Assembly (NCBI GenBank): GCA_905250025.1
Contig: CAJNOJ010000117.1
Span: 62,001-126,000 of the forward strand
Length of the DNA stretch: 64,000 bases
Reading direction: 5' to 3'
Source of the DNA: Adineta ricciae
Lineage: Eukaryota > Rotifera > Eurotatoria > Adinetida > Adinetidae
Positions 41,701-55,712 of the stretch are shown here, piece after piece. Position 1 is the stretch's first letter; the number at the start of each line of letters is the position of its first letter. The position numbers and the translations under genes were made by a program. The notes below the pieces were generated by a model, which did not search any database, was not told the origin of the DNA, and saw only the letters and a list, made by a program, of their open reading frames with translations.

Positions 41701-43499
41701 GCCTTCAGCAATACATTCGATCGTGGCATTCTCACCCAATCGAGGTAGATGTGTGGTGGGAAAAACATGAGGAAAGTTTGGAAAGATACGTGGACTACGC
41801 TCTTGACCGAATGTGGAACGAACATCGAGTTCTGTACCTTCACTCGTTTGAGATGGTAAATAACGGAGACGTGTATTTTCTGCTTGGACGGCACAGTAAT
41901 ATTTGCCGGAGTCACCATCAGTAACACGTGAAAAATATAAATTTCCATTCCGAGAAATAAACCGTTCGGCAGATTGTTGAACTTTTTGATTAATTGAACC
42001 TTTGAACCAAGCATAATTCAACTAAAATCAAATAAATGATTCTTCTTTTCGAACTGATTCGACATTACATACATCTCCTGTATTGGAATTCTTGTATAAA
42101 CAATCAATCACAGCATCACGATGACCATCGGCAATAACTTTTGGTCGTTCACGTTTTTCAAATTGTCCAACGGCTACAATCAAACATGTTCTTTGTTTAT
42201 CATCAACAACAAAATTAACTTCACATACTTATTTCACGTAGATAAACGCGATTACTAATCGCTGTGCCAAAATAATTACTTGCTTTACAAAAATAAGTTC
42301 CACTATCTTCATTCGTCGGATTATTAATCTACACGATAAAACAAGTTCATCGACTTGCTAAATTCACGATAGTTTGAAATCGTATTACCAATATATTTCC
42401 ACCATGTTGGAAATAACGCGGATCGTTTAAATTGATGAGAACAGCCTCAGAAATCACACCTGTCGTCATACGAAACCAACTAAAAACGAATTTTTTTTCT
42501 TCGACTTTCACTCATTCAGTTGTTTACATACTAATAATCAGCCACTGGATATGCATCAGCCCGACATGTCAGTGTAACTACAATCGATATGGATAATTTA
42601 CTGATACCAAATGTACTACCACTGCCCAATGTTATTTGATCGATTCGTCCGAACTCTTGATCCTGTGGTTGTTCAAAAAATTTCGGTGCGCGAGGAACGA
42701 ACTGCTGTTCAATATTCGACGGTAAACCATATTCTAAAAGAATTTCAATCAAACACATCCATATACATTCATTCAAATTCTTACCAATGCTACGATAATT
42801 ATCCATGATACTATATGTATCTCGAATTGGCACTTCACAAATGTATGGTACAACATCTGCCAATGTTAGATCATATGGTAACCAACCCCATTGACTACCT
42901 GAAAGAGCACAGCAAAGATGTTGTCAACAGTTCATACCATCATACTTTGATAAGCGTAGACGATAAATAGTCGTAATTGTATTTCCGCTTGAGTGTTTGG
43001 TAACCAGCCCTGATCAAATTGAAGATTTGATATACCGGTTCTTTTCACCCACTGCCAAAACGGTCCGTTTCGTCTGCCACTTGTCAACCAGAGTTGTGAA
43101 GAAGGATCATTTGCATTTAACCAATCTTGGATGAATAAATGTTCGGGAAAGGATTCAACACTCAAGAGATCAGTCTAAATGCATAAGAAATAAGAATTCG
43201 TAATACGCTCTACCCTAGTTGTTATTAATAACCAACCGGACAGCGAGCAACAGCATCGTTATAGGTTTCTTTTGGGAAACGAATAAATCTGTAGCATGAA
43301 GCAGTGCCACTAAATTCTTGCCAGCCATGCGGACATTCTTTTTTATGTGAAAAAAAAATCACGATTATTATAATCAATCATAGCATGCACAGAGCAATGA
43401 ACACGTTACTAAGCATATTTAGTCGCACTTACCTAGTATTTGTGATGAGACAAGAGATAGAGTGGAGAAAGTTAATAGAGTAGTGAGATGAAAAATCAT
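38772..43499 (-). CDS. Cont: Contactin, CTLD-Ig-FN3 cell adhesion protein
   Basis: Fifteen minus-strand exons (43499-43433, 43337-43237, 43174-42946, 42898-42785, 42733-42532, 42479-42389, 42328-42229, 42173-42073, 42021-40992, 40849-39979, 39914-39691, 39618-39263, 39200-39020, 38960-38937, 38884-38772) give 1267 residues. Order: signal peptide (MIFHLTTLLTFSTLSLVSS); C-type lectin domain from CPHGWQEF to PYICE; six Ig domains, with Y-x-C signatures such as GTYFC, GKYYC, GLYRC, GIYQC, GNYTC and GRYTC; four FN3 domains; a hydrophobic tail (VIWFIFVIVYTIYHDK) fitting a GPI signal. This order equals insect Contactin, which works at septate junctions and neuron-glia contacts with neurexin IV and neuroglian. 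Exon 14 is 24 nt. The donor ending exon 10 was chosen to keep a full-length second FN3. Confidence 0.9.
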
Positions 43500-44998
43500 C
43501 TAAAAATGTTGTCAACAAGTGAATCAAAGTCGAAAACGTAATCATTTTTTCAGGGCACTCTTTCTTCAATATGTTAATGGCCTTGCTCGCTCGTTCGTTC
43601 GTTCGTTCGTTTGTTCTGTTTCAAAGAACAATTTCAACACGGTGTTAAAGGTATAGGTTGGATGGATCATATACAATTTTTTGATAAAACGGTACCCAAT
43701 AGAGGGCGTCTACATCAATCTATTCTTGGTTATATTGCCCATAAGAACATTGTATTTGACATCAACGTATCATAAAACAGATTTTTGCAATGATTTCGAC
43801 TCTTTTTGCAAGTCTTTATTGTCCTACAGTACTCAAATCAGAATACTCGACCGTATCATTATTTACAGATTCAATTGGACTTTTCTTTTCGTTTTTCATG
43901 TATGAAGAAAGCTGAAAGGAGATTGCTCGATCGAACCGGAAATATATGTCATTTTCACACATTCATATGAAAACATTCGATGTTAATCAACATACGAAAG
44001 GATGAGAACAGAATTGTTTTGTATATTTTAATTTTTCCGGTATTCATTGATGTTCGTGTACGAGTTCCGGTCGATGTAAAATCGTCCTAGTGCAACATTT
44101 CACTTAACATCAACTTCATGTCCATTCGTGCCACACCATCTCGGTAGTTTGTATAATTTCTTATTGCATAGACGAAGAGCTTTATGTTACATGTGTTGAC
44201 ATGTTCTTTTGTCTATATAAGTCAAAATAGATCGAAGAATTATCAATGTTTTTTCGTCTGGTGTCTACTGTCTGTTAATAAGAGAAAAGAAAACAACGTG
44301 ATTTCAGCTGAATACATGACTAGCACAACAGTCATGTGCACATCGTTATGCTGTCAGACAAAAATGACAAATGTATTCTCTAATATCAATAATTGACTAT
44401 TCATTATCAGAGATTAGTAACGATTATTGTCTTGATCCTTGTCGTATTCCTAAACATTGTTCAATCATGTTCTCTTCTATGTAGATAAATGAATTAAAGA
44501 TCATTGTTGTTTTTTCTACTATTGACTTTCACTTATGTATGCGTACGCTTTATGCAAGTCGAAAGTGAAGATATTTACTAATCTTCGACAGTTCGTTTTT
44601 CTTTTGTCTACAATGAGATAGAGAAACTATTTGACTTAATTGATATTCATATCCATAGGAGAGTGTAAGGCGATAGTAAAAGAGCATACAAACAGTGATG
44701 TTTCGAATGCGACGTCTCCGTCAACATCTCTCTCTGTCTTTCTCGAGTAGATGACAAATTAATTGGTGATATACATGTACGAACTAATGATTTGTTGGTT
44801 AATTAGGCGTGGCCTTGTTGATCAAATGGATTAGAGAAAGAGAGAGGAGGAAGTAGAGAACGGTAGACGACGTCAACTGACCGATGTGATAAGAGAACAA
44901 TATCCATTATCTTCTAATTCTTTTGATACGATTCTTGATTGATAGTCAGTGACATGGACTTCCTTCTTATATCTATTTTCTTTTTGTTCAATATCTAG
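43500..44998. other. Divergent intergenic region between contactin and myosin III
   Basis: About 1.5 kb separating two divergent start codons, so it should hold both promoters. Contains a TCGT tetranucleotide run at 43589-43612. An acceptor-like ATATCTAG ends immediately before the myosin ATG, suggesting a 5' UTR intron. No gene seen. Confidence 0.5.
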
Positions 44999-47900
44999 AT
45001 GTTACATTTACTTCAGCAACAGCAACAGCAGCAGCAGGAATTAATGTCACATCATTTATTACTCGATCCGGTTCCACCAATTCCACCTCGCACTCACTCA
45101 CGTCCATCATCAAGACAAAATACCCAGTCTATTTTAGTAACTACTAATCATCAAACTAATAATAAAAATAACAGTAGCGTTTTTCGACTTGATGATCTAC
45201 CAGCACCCGATCGCGAATGGCAATTACTCGAGAATATTGGTGATGGTACCTATGGTGAAGTATTTCGTGTAAGTTATCTCGACTTATCTTTTGAATTTCG
45301 GCAGAGAAAGCTATTATGCATCCCATTTAGGCGAAGAATGTACGTAATCCAGATTTTAATGCTGCTGTCAAAATTATGCATCCAACGAATGAAGTTCTCG
45401 AAGAAATTGAACAAGAACATCGTGTTCTTCTCGAACTGTCAAATCATGAAAATCTTTGTCGTTTTTATGGAGCATATCTGAAACGTGCACCACATCCTCC
45501 TTTACCTCCACCGCGAAATCCCATTATACCACCATCTATTCCAGGCGATATAACTAGTCTGCTATCGATTGAAACCAATTCTATTGCTAGTCTTGTGAGT
45601 CCTCAATCAGCATGTCAAGCATTGCCGCTCGATCAACTCTGGTTAGTTATGGAGTTATGTACGGGAGGTAGTGTCACTGATTTAGCTAAAGCAACACTGA
45701 AAGCAAATCAACGTTTGGATGAATCAATTATTGCTTACATCATACGTGAAACATTAAAAGCTTTGTATCATCTACACTCGAATAATGTTGTTCATCGTGA
45801 TGTCAAAGGTCATAATATCTTAATAACTGGCGATGGACATATCAAATTGATAGATTTTGGTGTCAGTGCATATTTGAACCCAAACAATGGCCGACGAAAT
45901 ACTTCTGTCGGCACGCCATTTTTCATGGCCCCTGAAGTGATCGCCTGTGAAAGACAAATGGACTATGATTACGATACACGTGCTGATGTTTGGTCAACTG
46001 GAATTACAGCAATCGAAATCGCCGAGGGTATGACTTTCTTTGCTAACAGAATCGATTATCAACATCTGTATGATACTTCTAGGTGAACCTCCATTAGCTG
46101 ATATGCATCCAATGCGCGCATTGGTATCGATTCCTCGGAATCCACCTCCAACTTTACGTCAACCACAGGACTGGTCGAAAGATTTCAATGATTTCATTCG
46201 TCAGTGTTTGATTAAAGACTTCGAGACAAGACCTACAGTTGCTCAAATGTTAAGTCATTCATTTATAACACATATACCTGCCGATGGAAACGAAGCTCGT
46301 CGACGCATTGTACAAATCGTTCATCGATACAAACATTGCTATGATTTATCCGGAAAGAAATCTCGTGAGACTTGTGGAGTGAAGAATGGTCGTATTCGAG
46401 GCAAATCTGAAACATGCTCATCAACGGCGATCGATGTGACAAAAGTACCTCACTCATCAGCCGCCGAACAATTAGTTCCACCACCAAAACGATTCATACA
46501 AGTCATTGGAAAACCGTACAATCCACCACATCAAATTGCAGATAATCAAAAACGTCCAGCACCACCTCCTCCACCTTTACCAGTTGCACCACCTCAGCAA
46601 TCATCGGCAGTGACAAATGGACATTATCAAAATCATTGCTTTAGTGATGCAAATAATCTAGTTCAACAGCAGACAAACGTTTATAAAACAAAACGAAAAT
46701 CTCAACTAAAACAAGAACAACAATTGTCCATAAATGCAGTAAAGCTTTTCAATATCATTCTCAGATAACCGAAAAGTCATTTTCTCTCTTTAGCAAAATC
46801 CAAATTCTCCAAATCTACCGAACAAATCGATTCCACCAATAAATGATAACATTCCTGTTTGCCATCCTTCTCCATCGAAAAAACTCGACAATACCAATTT
46901 CTACAATTCGACCTACGACTCAACATATCCTGCAAATTCATTCGACAAATCCAACAACCTCCCATCGACACATCGAGCTGCGGCCTTCTCAACCGATGAT
47001 CTTGCACAGTTGGAAACATTTGATGAACAATCCATTATCACCTACATGTACGATCGCTTCTTAGCTAATCAAATCTATACGTATATCGGTGATATTCTTG
47101 TCGTAAGTAATCATTTTTCCTCCATAGCTCATCTTTCAAACTCTTCGTTCACGTAGGCTGTCAATCCGTTTCGTTCATTACCATTTTACGGTAAAGATGC
47201 CATGCTTCGTTATCGTTCCAGTGTGAAAAGTGAACAACCACCCCATATCTACGCGTTAGCTGATTTTACCTATCAAGCAATGCTACACGATTTAGAAAAC
47301 CAATATATCGTTATATCAGGCGAAAGTGGATCGGGTAAAACCCAATCGGCAAATTTCCTCGTCAAACAACTAACTTTTCTTGGTAATGCACCAAACAAAA
47401 GTCTACAGGAAAAAATCCTTCAAATTAATCCTTTGATCGAGGGTTTTGGTAATGCTCGAACAATCATCAACGACAACTCCTCACGATTTGGTAAATATTT
47501 GGAAATGTTATTTACCAAGCAAGGACGTGTAACAGGCGCACGTTTATGCGAATATCTGTTAGAGAAAACTCGTGTGGTCAATCAAGGGCATTCGGAGAGG
47601 AATTTTCATATCTTTTATTATTTATTTCATGGTTTAGCATCCTCAATTCCCAACGATGAAAAAGCGTTTTATCTTTCAACGAATCAAACGTACCAATACT
47701 TAACAACAGGTTTACAAGACAATCAAGATTTATCGGACAGTTTCAAATCAAAATTCGCAACAATTGAAAAATGCTTTGAAATCATTGGTTTTCAACCGGA
47801 TGAAGTCAAATCGATCTATCGAATTCTAGCTGGTCTACTACATTTAGGTAACATAAATTTCCATCAAAATGAAGGACACTTCATCGACGGAAAGACATGT

Positions 47901-50900
47901 TTATCCGATCGATATTTACTCGAGATTGTTTGTGAACTATTCGGAATTGACAAAACTGAGTTCGACATTGCATTAACCACGTGTAATATTGTTACACGAG
48001 GTGAAACAATCCAACGTTCAACAACCTTACAAGAATCCCAATCAACTCGCGATGCAATGGCAAAAGCTCGTCAGTATCTCTTCAATTAAATTTTCTTCTC
48101 AACCTTTCCTTCTTTCCTAGTTTACAACCGTCTATTTTCCTGGATTGTTAATCGAATATCTGCCTTACTTGCTCCAACTGCTGATACTACTAATCCTTCA
48201 TTTGATGACGATTCGAGCATTCACTCAAATCACAATTACAATTCGAACAACAATAACAATCAAGAAGAAGAACATGAAGAGCACGAAGAAGAAGAAGAAG
48301 AAACTCAGCATTCCAGTCCTCTTCTCATTACGTCGTATCCCCCACCAACGATAATGTTTGCTATGAAGCGCACGTTTGATTACCTTGATACCACTGGTTC
48401 ATCGGCCTATTTACTTCAAACGATGAACCATGATGATGATGATGATGACGAAGATCTTTTGAATATGAATAATAACAACAATAACAGTACAAGTAGTACG
48501 CCGATGCCATCGAATAATTCTCATACAACGAACTTAATCAATGATTTAAATCATAAGACGAAAAATACTTCGTCAGCGAATGAGAAACCTATTCGAAATT
48601 TGATTGAAAACTGGACTAAAGTTGTTGCTGCATCCTCATCAACCAATTGCGTGAAAGTTGTCGAACAAAAGTCCAACAAAATCATCCAATCTCACCATTC
48701 ACGATTCAATTTCTCTAGTCGCGCGACAAGCGAGACAAATTTAGCATTAAGAAAGAAAACTGTTGAGAACAATGTGAAGAAACACTATCAATCATCGAAT
48801 AATCTCTCGATTAATTCAAAGCAATCCTCCTCTCCACTATTATTACCTGTTTTACCATCAATTAAACAAGAATCTTTGCCATTAGAGACATTGAGCTCGT
48901 CAATGCACTCGATAAATCCAAATTTCAACAGACAACACCAGCAAAACAACGATGCTGATGCATTGAAGATTGCAATTTTAGATATATTCGGTTTTGAAAA
49001 CTTCTCAACGAATACATTCGAACAATTGTGCATTAACATCGCCAATGAACAAATTCAATATTATTTCAATCAACATGTCTTCGCATGCGAAAGACAGGAA
49101 TACATCAATGAAAATCTCAGTGTTCTACCATTACCAGCTAAGATGGATTTCACCTTTTATGACAATCGACCATTGTTAGACATGTTTCTAAACAAACCCG
49201 TAAGTAAAATTCTCGATCAATTCGTATATTTAGTATTCATTTAGGTCGGAATTTTGGCATTGATCGACGAAGAGAGTCGTTTTCCAAAGGCGACTGATTA
49301 TACATTGGTTGACAAACTAAATGCAAATTTTTCCAATTCACCGTTATACATTCGTTCAAAATCGAATTTTTCCTCCAGTTCACAATATTCTCTCTCATCC
49401 TCATCATCAACTCTGCAATCAATTCCATTATTTTCAATCATACATTTCGCTGGTCAAGTTCAATACGACGCTCGTGGTTTTCTCGAAAAAAATCGTGATT
49501 ATCTAGCACCAGAAATCATTCAAGTTCTTCGCGCATCTCACGTTCAATTAGTCAGTTCATTATTTCAATATTCCTTAACCAAAACTGGTACATTACCAGA
49601 TAATGACAATCCACGATACACTTCATCATTGAATGAAAACAATCTAACGAATAATTTCGATATCAACAATACATTGATGCCTTTGAATGCCAGCCATAAT
49701 CGTGTGCAAGCAACAGTTAGTACATATTTTCGTTATTCGTTAACCGATCTCTTTTCCAAAATGGTACACGGTTCGCCGAGATTTGTTCGTTGTTTTAAGC
49801 CGAACAATGAGCGTATGCCAGGCTGTTTCAATACTCAAACTGTTCTTGAGCAACTGAAATACAGTGGAATTCTAGCTGGTAGGAAAATATTTGAAAACTA
49901 TTTCGTAAGATTTTTTTGCGTTGCTTTTTAGCGGCGAAAATTCGTCGATATGGATTTTCACATCGAATACCATTCGCAAACTTTATTCAACGCTATGCAA
50001 TTCTTGCGTATCCAACGACGATGGATTTACCTTTAACACGAGAAACATGTGAAAATATTTTACATAAACTAAAAATGCAAAATTGGACGACGGGTATGTG
50101 TTCGATCCTTTCGAAAACGAAAAATCGAGTGTTTGCGATCTTTTTAAGGTAAAAGTAAAGTGTTTTTGAAATATTATCATGCCGAACAATTATCTCGACT
50201 ATATACGGATATGATACGTGCTGTTGTTACTATTCAATCTTATGTTCGAATGCATTTGATTCGTTCGCGTCTAAAACAACGACAATATAAACACTCGAAT
50301 GATATGATCATTCAAGAACTTCATCGACATCCAAAATTTTCACGAGTTTGTTTCTTGTGTCGATTAATTCTTCATGAATTCTCTTGGAATTTCTTTAGTC
50401 GACTGTCGATGATGAACAATTAAAGAGAGACAAAGCAATTGTTTTCATTCAATCATGTGTTCGCGGTTATATACAACGAAATCGTTTCAAACGAATGAAT
50501 AGAAACAAGTTTAAACCGACGAATGCATACGAATCAGCAGCGATTGCTATTCAAAAATATTATCGTGGTTTTATTGTACGAAAAGCTTATTCTCTATATC
50601 GACAACGACTTCAAACTCAAATTCTTTGCTTCTTACAACAAGTCGAATTGACAAGCAATGATTTCTTCACGCGAATTGTCAAAACAAACTACTGTGTACC
50701 AACAAAATCCATGGAATCTTCGCTAATCAATCAATGTAATTATAATAAGTATATGCAAAAGTTTCCTCAATATTTGTTTCCTCCACCTCCTCTGTTACCA
50801 CTACCATCATCATCATTTTTAATGCTCTCGCCGCCATTGCCGCCGCCGGATGCACCAACTTCCATTAAACCATCCGTTGTTTCATCAGTGATTCCATTAC

Positions 50901-52162
50901 CTCCTCCGCCGCCTGCTCTATTTCTTGTTTCTCGGTCATCTCCACGACCACGACAGCAAATAACCGTGCCACATCGTTCACCTTCACCACTGTCATCATC
51001 ATCGGTATCGAAGTTCGCACAAGTCAGAGATATTTTTGCACGCGCTGAAGCTGCTGCAGCTACTCATTCACATCATTACAACCATCATCATCACTTTATT
51101 CCAAGCAAACATTCCATTCAAAATCAACCTATTGTCCCTCCGCCTCCTTCTGTCAACTCAGTATCACCATTGATTGCACAAACACGTAGTCCTCGATCAA
51201 CAACCGTCTTGGATGCTGTACAAGAGTACCAAAAACAACACATCAACAATCATCAACCAACTTACAGACGCTTTGGCCATTCAAGTGCTTATAATAATAA
51301 TCGTCCGATTCATTTCAATGGAAATAATCACTTGAAACCCCGAGGTATTGCTTCATTTATTACTAACAATCAAAGACCCTTATTACAAAAAAAACAAACT
51401 CCACCGACACTTTTCCCTAATTATATGTCATCGTCACCTAAGCCACCAGCATTGTCATCACAACAGCCAGCCAAGCCAATCACACGGGTGAGTCCAGTAG
51501 CATTGCTATTTCTTAGTCTAAGGACATATTTTGCTGACATAACAGGAACTAATTCGACTTCAGCTGAGACTCAATATTGATCCCTAAAGAAACGTTTTCT
51601 AAAATCAATAGAAAACATTATTATTTCCGATTTCGTTCGGATTCTCAATTTTTTTCATTTCCTTGCAAAAGAAAACAAACTCGCGTGTTTCGATACCGAT
51701 ACGAGATATATAATCTTCGAGAATCCAATAAAACCTTCGACAGAATCTCTCAGACATTTATCGAAATTCAATGGATCGTGATTGTAAATACTCTATTATC
51801 TGATTTGATGTCGAAGAGGATTATAAAAAAAAAAGTAGATGATTATATTGGTGAACGCAAATTGATCTAGAAAATATGAAACTTTTCTCTCTCTCGTCTA
51901 GGAATCGTCCATGTCCACTCAACCAAAATACGCATTTCATGTCTTACTACGCAAAACTGGACAAGATTTATGCACCGGTCAGACATTATCGAAACGTCGA
52001 GTGATCAATGAAACGAAACAAATTGATTTTCGTAGTGTTCTCAAACCACGACATGCATTTACTGATGGAAGTGATAATGATTCAATCATCAAATCGAACA
52101 GTGCATTTCATCAACAACAACCCACTTGCAATGACAATCGAATGAGAATTCATGATTTCTGA
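44999..52162 (+). CDS. MYO3: Class III unconventional myosin (kinase-motor)
   Basis: Eleven exons: 44999-45268, 45331-46027, 46083-46738, 46794-47102, 47157-48069, 48121-49199, 49245-49878, 49932-50093, 50149-50345, 50399-51487, 51902-52162; about 2088 residues. After a Gln-rich start comes a Ste20-type kinase ([39 protein letters not shown]), then a myosin motor: P-loop GESGSGKTQ, switch 1 [12 protein letters not shown], switch 2 DIFGFENF, with KYSGIL and [14 protein letters not shown] near the converter. About three IQ motifs, a Pro-rich tail ([22 protein letters not shown]) and a basic end follow. Kinase plus motor identifies class III (NinaC, MYO3A/B), working at actin bundles of sensory cells. 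Two additions are unusual: about 45 residues in the kinase N-lobe and about 260 in the motor. A second terminal exon may exist at 51546-51587. Confidence 0.92.
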
Positions 52163-53074
52163 ATCCCACTCGAACTTGCATGAAAAAACTAAGTAGAAGA
52201 TTATTATTCTACTTTGTCTTAACGAGTCTCACTCGTGAATAATTAATCATTTTAATTTTCAACGGAAGTCGAGAACAAACAGCAATGTCTCACGTTCGTC
52301 AGAATATCCAATAGGAAGGCAGACTGATCCAATTACATTGTACTTTTCGACTTCTCGTTATTTTTATTTGTTTGTTTTCTCTCAAAGGGCACCTTATTTA
52401 AATCAATCAGAATCTTTTCCCTTTGCTTCATTCTTCGTGCGCATTGTTTTCTTTTGTAATTATATTCATTACTTTATGACAAATATAGAAAATACAATTT
52501 ACTAAGAAAAAAAAAAAACAAGTTTTTTGCTTCGCAAAATTCAACACAGCTAACTCAAGGCCAATAGAAACTAATCTGTTGAAGAACTTTGATAGTTTCA
52601 TCAATGCAGATAGACAATCTTTTTTGCTTTCACACGACGAAATTAGCTCTAAATCTGGATAATTCCTAAAACCTGCCCACATGCGTTCACATCTGGGTAA
52701 TTATTAACTGCGAAACCCGTCTATCCATTTATCTCGATCAACAAATTGACTAGGAATTACTGTCAAACGACTTCGTCGAAGACAAACGATAGCATTGGCC
52801 TTACTTGAGTTAATGTACAGAAAACAATAAACTGTTTGTATGTGTGATTAGGAACGTGCACACATAATGCAATACGATTCATCATATTTCTCGCGAGAAG
52901 AACAAGACATCTCTCCTACATTTTTTTCCTTTCTCGAGCTTTTCTCCTAAGTGAAGAGACGAGAAAAGGAAGATATATTGCCAACTTGCACAAGTAAAAC
53001 AAGTCGAGCGAAAGACGGAGAAGAATTCTTGTTATTGTTCAAGTCAAATGTCTGACATTCATCTGTTCATCGCG
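52163..53074. other. Intergenic, nothing recognised
   Basis: About 0.9 kb between the myosin III stop and the nicotinic receptor start. AT-rich, no supported ORF or RNA. Confidence 0.5.
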
Positions 53075-55712
53075 ATGAAGTATTTTTTATTAACTTTCAA
53101 CAATCGATCAATTGGATTTATCGTTATTCTATCAGTGACATTATTTGGTACGTAGGACGTTATTACTCAGCACTTTCATCATCATGAAAAATCCAGAAAC
53201 ATTCTTTTTCACATTAAAATTTCATACAATGCTCTTAGAACTGTTAATTTCACACCTGACCCGCTGTCTGACAGCAACTTTCTCAATACCAATCTCGTGA
53301 ATAAAATTAAATAAGTTTTTTTTTCCGAGTAGGTTCGATGCATTGTCAAGATTTTCGATCACCATATGGCACATTAGTTGATTGTAGTAATCGAACGCGA
53401 ATCAATTGTTCAGATGAACAACGCCTGCTCTACTTTCTAATGAGGTAAGCTTTGCACCTCGTTACTGATTATTATACTTCGGATTGTTCGATCGTTAGAA
53501 ATTATTCCAATAGTGTTCGACCAGTCCACAATGCTAGTGTACCGGTACCAGTGAAACTTGGCTTAACATTAACGCAAATATTTGATATGGTAAATATTGA
53601 GTTGAAAGAGTCTTGCAAACGTTTTTGTATTTGTATTTTTAGATGGAGAAGAATCAAATATTGATAACAAATGTATGGCTTGACCAAGAATGGTAAGAGT
53701 TAGTTGAAGGGTATCGTCTGTAGAAAATATTTTCGCCTAGGCATGATGAATTTCTTCAATGGAATCCTGATGATTTCAATGGAATTCGTCGTCTCAATCT
53801 CCCATCGAAACTCATCTGGTTACCAGATATCGTTCTCTACAATGTAAAAGAAAGATAAAAGATAAACACAAATTTCATTCTTCCATATCTTTCAGAATGC
53901 CGATGAATTTTCTAATAGTAACATAATGCAAACGATGGCAATGATTAATCATGATGGAAGCGTCTTTTGGCCGATCCCAACTCGATTGAAAAGTACATGT
54001 CAAATCGATGTTACGTATTTCCCATATGATGAACAAGAATGCAAACTTAAATTCGGAAGTTGGACGTACAATGGTTTTCAGGTGTCGATTGCCGAACGTG
54101 ACAATGCAATTGAATTGTCAAATTATGTTCCGAACGGTGAATGGGATCTATTAGATACATCCTATCAAGTTAATATTGTACGATATCCATGTTGTCCTGA
54201 ACCATTTCCAGATATTACGTTTTACGTTCGAATACGCCGACGAATTTTGTATTATTTATATTCAGTTGTTTTTCCGTGTGTAATGTTATCGATCTTGACT
54301 CTATTGGTGTTTTGTTTACCTCCAGAATCTGGTGAAAAGATTGCCTTGGGAATCACTGTGTTACTTGCATTTAGTGTTTTTATGTTAGCTATCGCTGAAA
54401 GTATGCCTGAAACGAGTGAATATATTCCACTAATTGGTAAAGTCAAACTTTCATTTCCTCTTGAATTCGATCGAGTTTTGTATGTTTATTCAAGGTTTAT
54501 ATCTAACGACAGTTATGTCAATGACAAGTGTCTCAGTCATGATGACTGTACTTGTTCTTAATTTGCATTATCGTGGTCCAAAAAAGAATGAAATACCATT
54601 TTGGTTACAACAATTATTGGGTTTATCTTTGGTGAATATTTGTCGAACGGTGACGAAATCCAAACGATTTAAATTGCCATGTCCTGAAAAACAATCTGTC
54701 GAACGGAAGAAAAGTATCAATGACATAGATAAAAGTCCTCGATCACATAGCCGTATGACTCCTAATGGACTCAAAATAACTTGTACTCGCGAAACAAAGC
54801 CAATACCAAGAATTACCACAGCAGCAACTGATGTAAGTTCAATGAAATTCTCTTTAACCTCGAAATATATACGGGAAAGTTTGCTCAGCAAATACTCGAG
54901 TGATTAAGTAAGAAATGATAGTTATAGGGAAACATCTTCGAATAGTTAACCAGTCATCAGAGAGAGAAGAAGAAGAAGGAGAAAGTTTGTCTTTCAATAG
55001 ATAAACAATGTATGTAATTATATCTTCTGTCCATAAAAAGAAGACATGTGTTGACTCGAGTTTCCATCAAAGACCGAGGCAATACAAGATTCAATCAAAT
55101 CGAGTTCCCACTATTCATGCCTAAAACATGACAAATATTAATTGCTTTCTAACAAAAAGAATTATTAAATTCGTTTCTATACACATGAATAAACAAGCGT
55201 TTCTTTCAAGTTGTCGAAGAGTTTTAGTAAACATACTCCTTTCTGCCTACTAAACTTTGCAATTAGAATGACAATAGAGCATGCATTTGATGAGAAATGT
55301 AGCGACAAACATCTTTTTTTTAAAGATCAATTCAATTCAAATCGATCTGTTAACTTCTCAGGAACATGAAACAAAGCAAAAACCTAAACGTCTATCTCGG
55401 TTTCAACAAGCTGAAAACTCCATCAGGCGTCGTTCAGCATCTCGTTCAACCTCCGCTGGACCGATTCAAGATGAAATTCAAGAAACCCTACACAGTCTTT
55501 TACGTACACAAAAAGAATTCGAGCGTGATCAACGAATCACCAGCGATTGGCGCGTCATCGCAACAAAAGTCGATAAGATTCTCTTTTATATTTTTCTTCT
55601 GTTAACAGTCGTATCAACACTAACGTTACTTGTTGTTGCCCCATTCATTCGGTCACGTACACAATTGAAAACAAAACTATGGCGAGGAACTCGTCGACCG
55701 CAATCAGACTGA
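53075..55712 (+). CDS. Nicotinic acetylcholine receptor alpha-type subunit
   Basis: Eight exons: 53075-53147, 53333-53444, 53499-53589, 53643-53692, 53741-53843, 53896-54436, 54495-54832, 55362-55712; 552 residues. A hydrophobic leader ([11 protein letters not shown]) precedes the ligand-binding domain ([36 protein letters not shown]). The Cys-loop is complete ([15 protein letters not shown]), and loop C has the adjacent cysteines of alpha subunits (YPCCPEPF). TM1-TM3 follow ([59 protein letters not shown]), then a basic intracellular loop and TM4 ([20 protein letters not shown]) in the last exon. The Glu at the inner end of TM2 and the absence of a PAR motif predict a cation channel. A 529-nt intron separates TM3 and TM4 coding parts. 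It should assemble into pentamers, possibly homomeric. Confidence 0.92.
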
